From contig OU862915.1 of the NCBI GenBank assembly GCA_917880885.1, positions 38,696,676 through 38,760,675 on the forward strand: 64,000 nt of DNA, given 5' to 3'. A program made the position numbers and the translations under genes. Positions 62,835-64,000 of this stretch are shown piece after piece (the stretch's first letter is position 1; each line of letters starts with the position of its first letter). Source of the stretch: Limnephilus marmoratus (lineage: Eukaryota; Arthropoda; Insecta; Trichoptera; Limnephilidae). Under the pieces are notes generated by a model that was given only the letters and a program-made list of their open reading frames with translations, was not told the origin of the DNA and did no database searches.

Positions 62835-64000
62835 ACGATGAATTAATGACTTCCTCTCTGAGACATAGAGACACATTTTAAATATTTGTAGCACGTTCTT
62901 CAGAATTAATTAAAAGAAACGCGGCGGAAAGGTCGAATCTCCAGGCCTGCTAGGGTGAATTCGACCATACTTTCGTCCGATACGCCGTGCAGCGGGCGCA
63001 TATATGTTTACACGCTTTCTTCATTTAACGTCGATTAAGATTCCCACATTATTTGTCTTCATCTTCTTTTCTTTGATAGGGCAAATTCGACAGTAGGTCC
63101 GTACAATACACGGGTCGCGAGTCGCAATTTGTACATACGGCTTCTTTACTTACGTCTTTAAGATTCCGAATATATTTTAGGGTAGATATATTGTTGTCTT
63201 AAGTGTCAATTTTTATTTTCTTTGTCTTGTTTTGTTTCATGTTTCGTTTAGATGTGTTAGTATTATATTGTTATTCCTTGATAATACGAACGTTTTTACA
63301 TGTTTGTTCATGTTTAAAACATTTTACTCTCGAAAAATTATTTTCCCCTGCACCCACAGTTTTTTGTTTAGATTCACAGAATTTTTAAAATCTCCCCAGA
63401 TTACTAACAAAAACCATGACGCGATAAAAATGCGATAAATTGAATCATACTCATTGAACTCTAATCAATAAATTAGAATTTAATTAAAGATATGGTGTTT
63501 CAATATGACATAACTATGGGGATATGTGAACAGTGAACACTTGAAGGGAATCTGACTCGCCTAATTTCCCTTAGCATGTTCTTGTTATTACTCTATATTA
63601 TAAACTTGGCTGAGCACATTCACAAATCTCCGCACGAATCGATAATAAAGAACCGAGGTATCAAAAAGGTGATAACTGCACTAGTTCCTTTAACAGACTC
63701 CAATCAAAGACTTTGAGAGATCACTAGATTGATGATCATTGCACAGAGGCTTCTTTAGCGCCGCCGTTGATAAAAGAACTGAGAGATCAACTCTTATATG
63801 AGTCGATCATTGCACCGGTTCCTCCAACAGACTGATTCTTCTTGGGAGGTATTGTTCCACAACATTACAGGTAGATAGTACACAATACACACTGACAGAT
63901 AGGATAGGTATGGAAAGTCGATAGGATGAAGGAAGTTTTGTATATATTTATAAACTATACATCTTTGCGTGCACATTTCAATATTTTGATGTGACAGCGA
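62835..64000. other. Unassigned sequence with a weak tandem repeat
   Basis: No gene recognised. At 63670-63835 two or three diverged units of about 105 bp share GAGAGATCA, GATCATTGCAC, GGTTCCT and CAACAGACT words. Confidence 0.4.

Overview
The window looks like arthropod, most likely insect, nuclear DNA: AT-rich, no operons or ribosome binding sites, no continuous host gene, and packed with eukaryotic mobile elements. Present are jockey-type and RTE-type LINEs, Penelope-like elements (PLEs) with GIY-YIG endonuclease and hammerhead-like motifs, mariner relatives, several MITE families and tRNA-derived SINEs. No species can be named from the sequence. Family labels used here (LINE K, SINE A, SINE C, MITE P and so on) are local.

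Left third (1-23 kb): a jockey-like LINE broken by one stop codon (1141-3439, minus); a degenerate minisatellite (3.6-4.2 kb); a 26-bp tandem array built of two alternating variants (5.65-6.1 kb); RTE-like debris (8.5-9.1 kb); two internally deleted mariner relatives (9372-10324 plus, 19263-20190 minus); a nested LINE-in-repeat (12.3-13.3 kb); a short-TIR element (16068-16571). Middle (22-42 kb): PLE remnants with hammerhead-like motifs (22.9, 27.4, 29.9 and 31.6 kb), two copies of a roughly 720-bp TTAA-flanked MITE, several SINE A and SINE C copies, and a PLE whose two flanks are inverted copies of each other (41.0-41.95 kb). Right third (42-64 kb): tRNA-like SINE pieces, a compact TTAA MITE with very long terminal repeats (48081-48436), a LINE copy with a long uninterrupted RT frame (49440-51217, minus), a possible solo LTR with a TATA/initiator core (52.1-52.6 kb), a nested insertion with a readable 10-bp target duplication (55322-56051), and an inverted SINE pair (61.7-62.0 kb).

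How the parts relate: SINE A (about twelve copies) ends in the same roughly 95-bp, two-stem 3' structure as LINE K, the classic signature of a SINE mobilised by a partner LINE. LINE K is represented by one open but 5'-truncated copy and several decayed tails. The PLE pieces share a motif order (CUGANGA, stem II, GAAA, short or palindromic stem III) matching hammerhead ribozymes known from Penelope-like elements. The only hints of host genes are weak: a possible first coding exon at 62273-62294, a cysteine-rich open frame at 57873-58271 (minus) and a hydrophobic 128-codon frame at 62448-62834.
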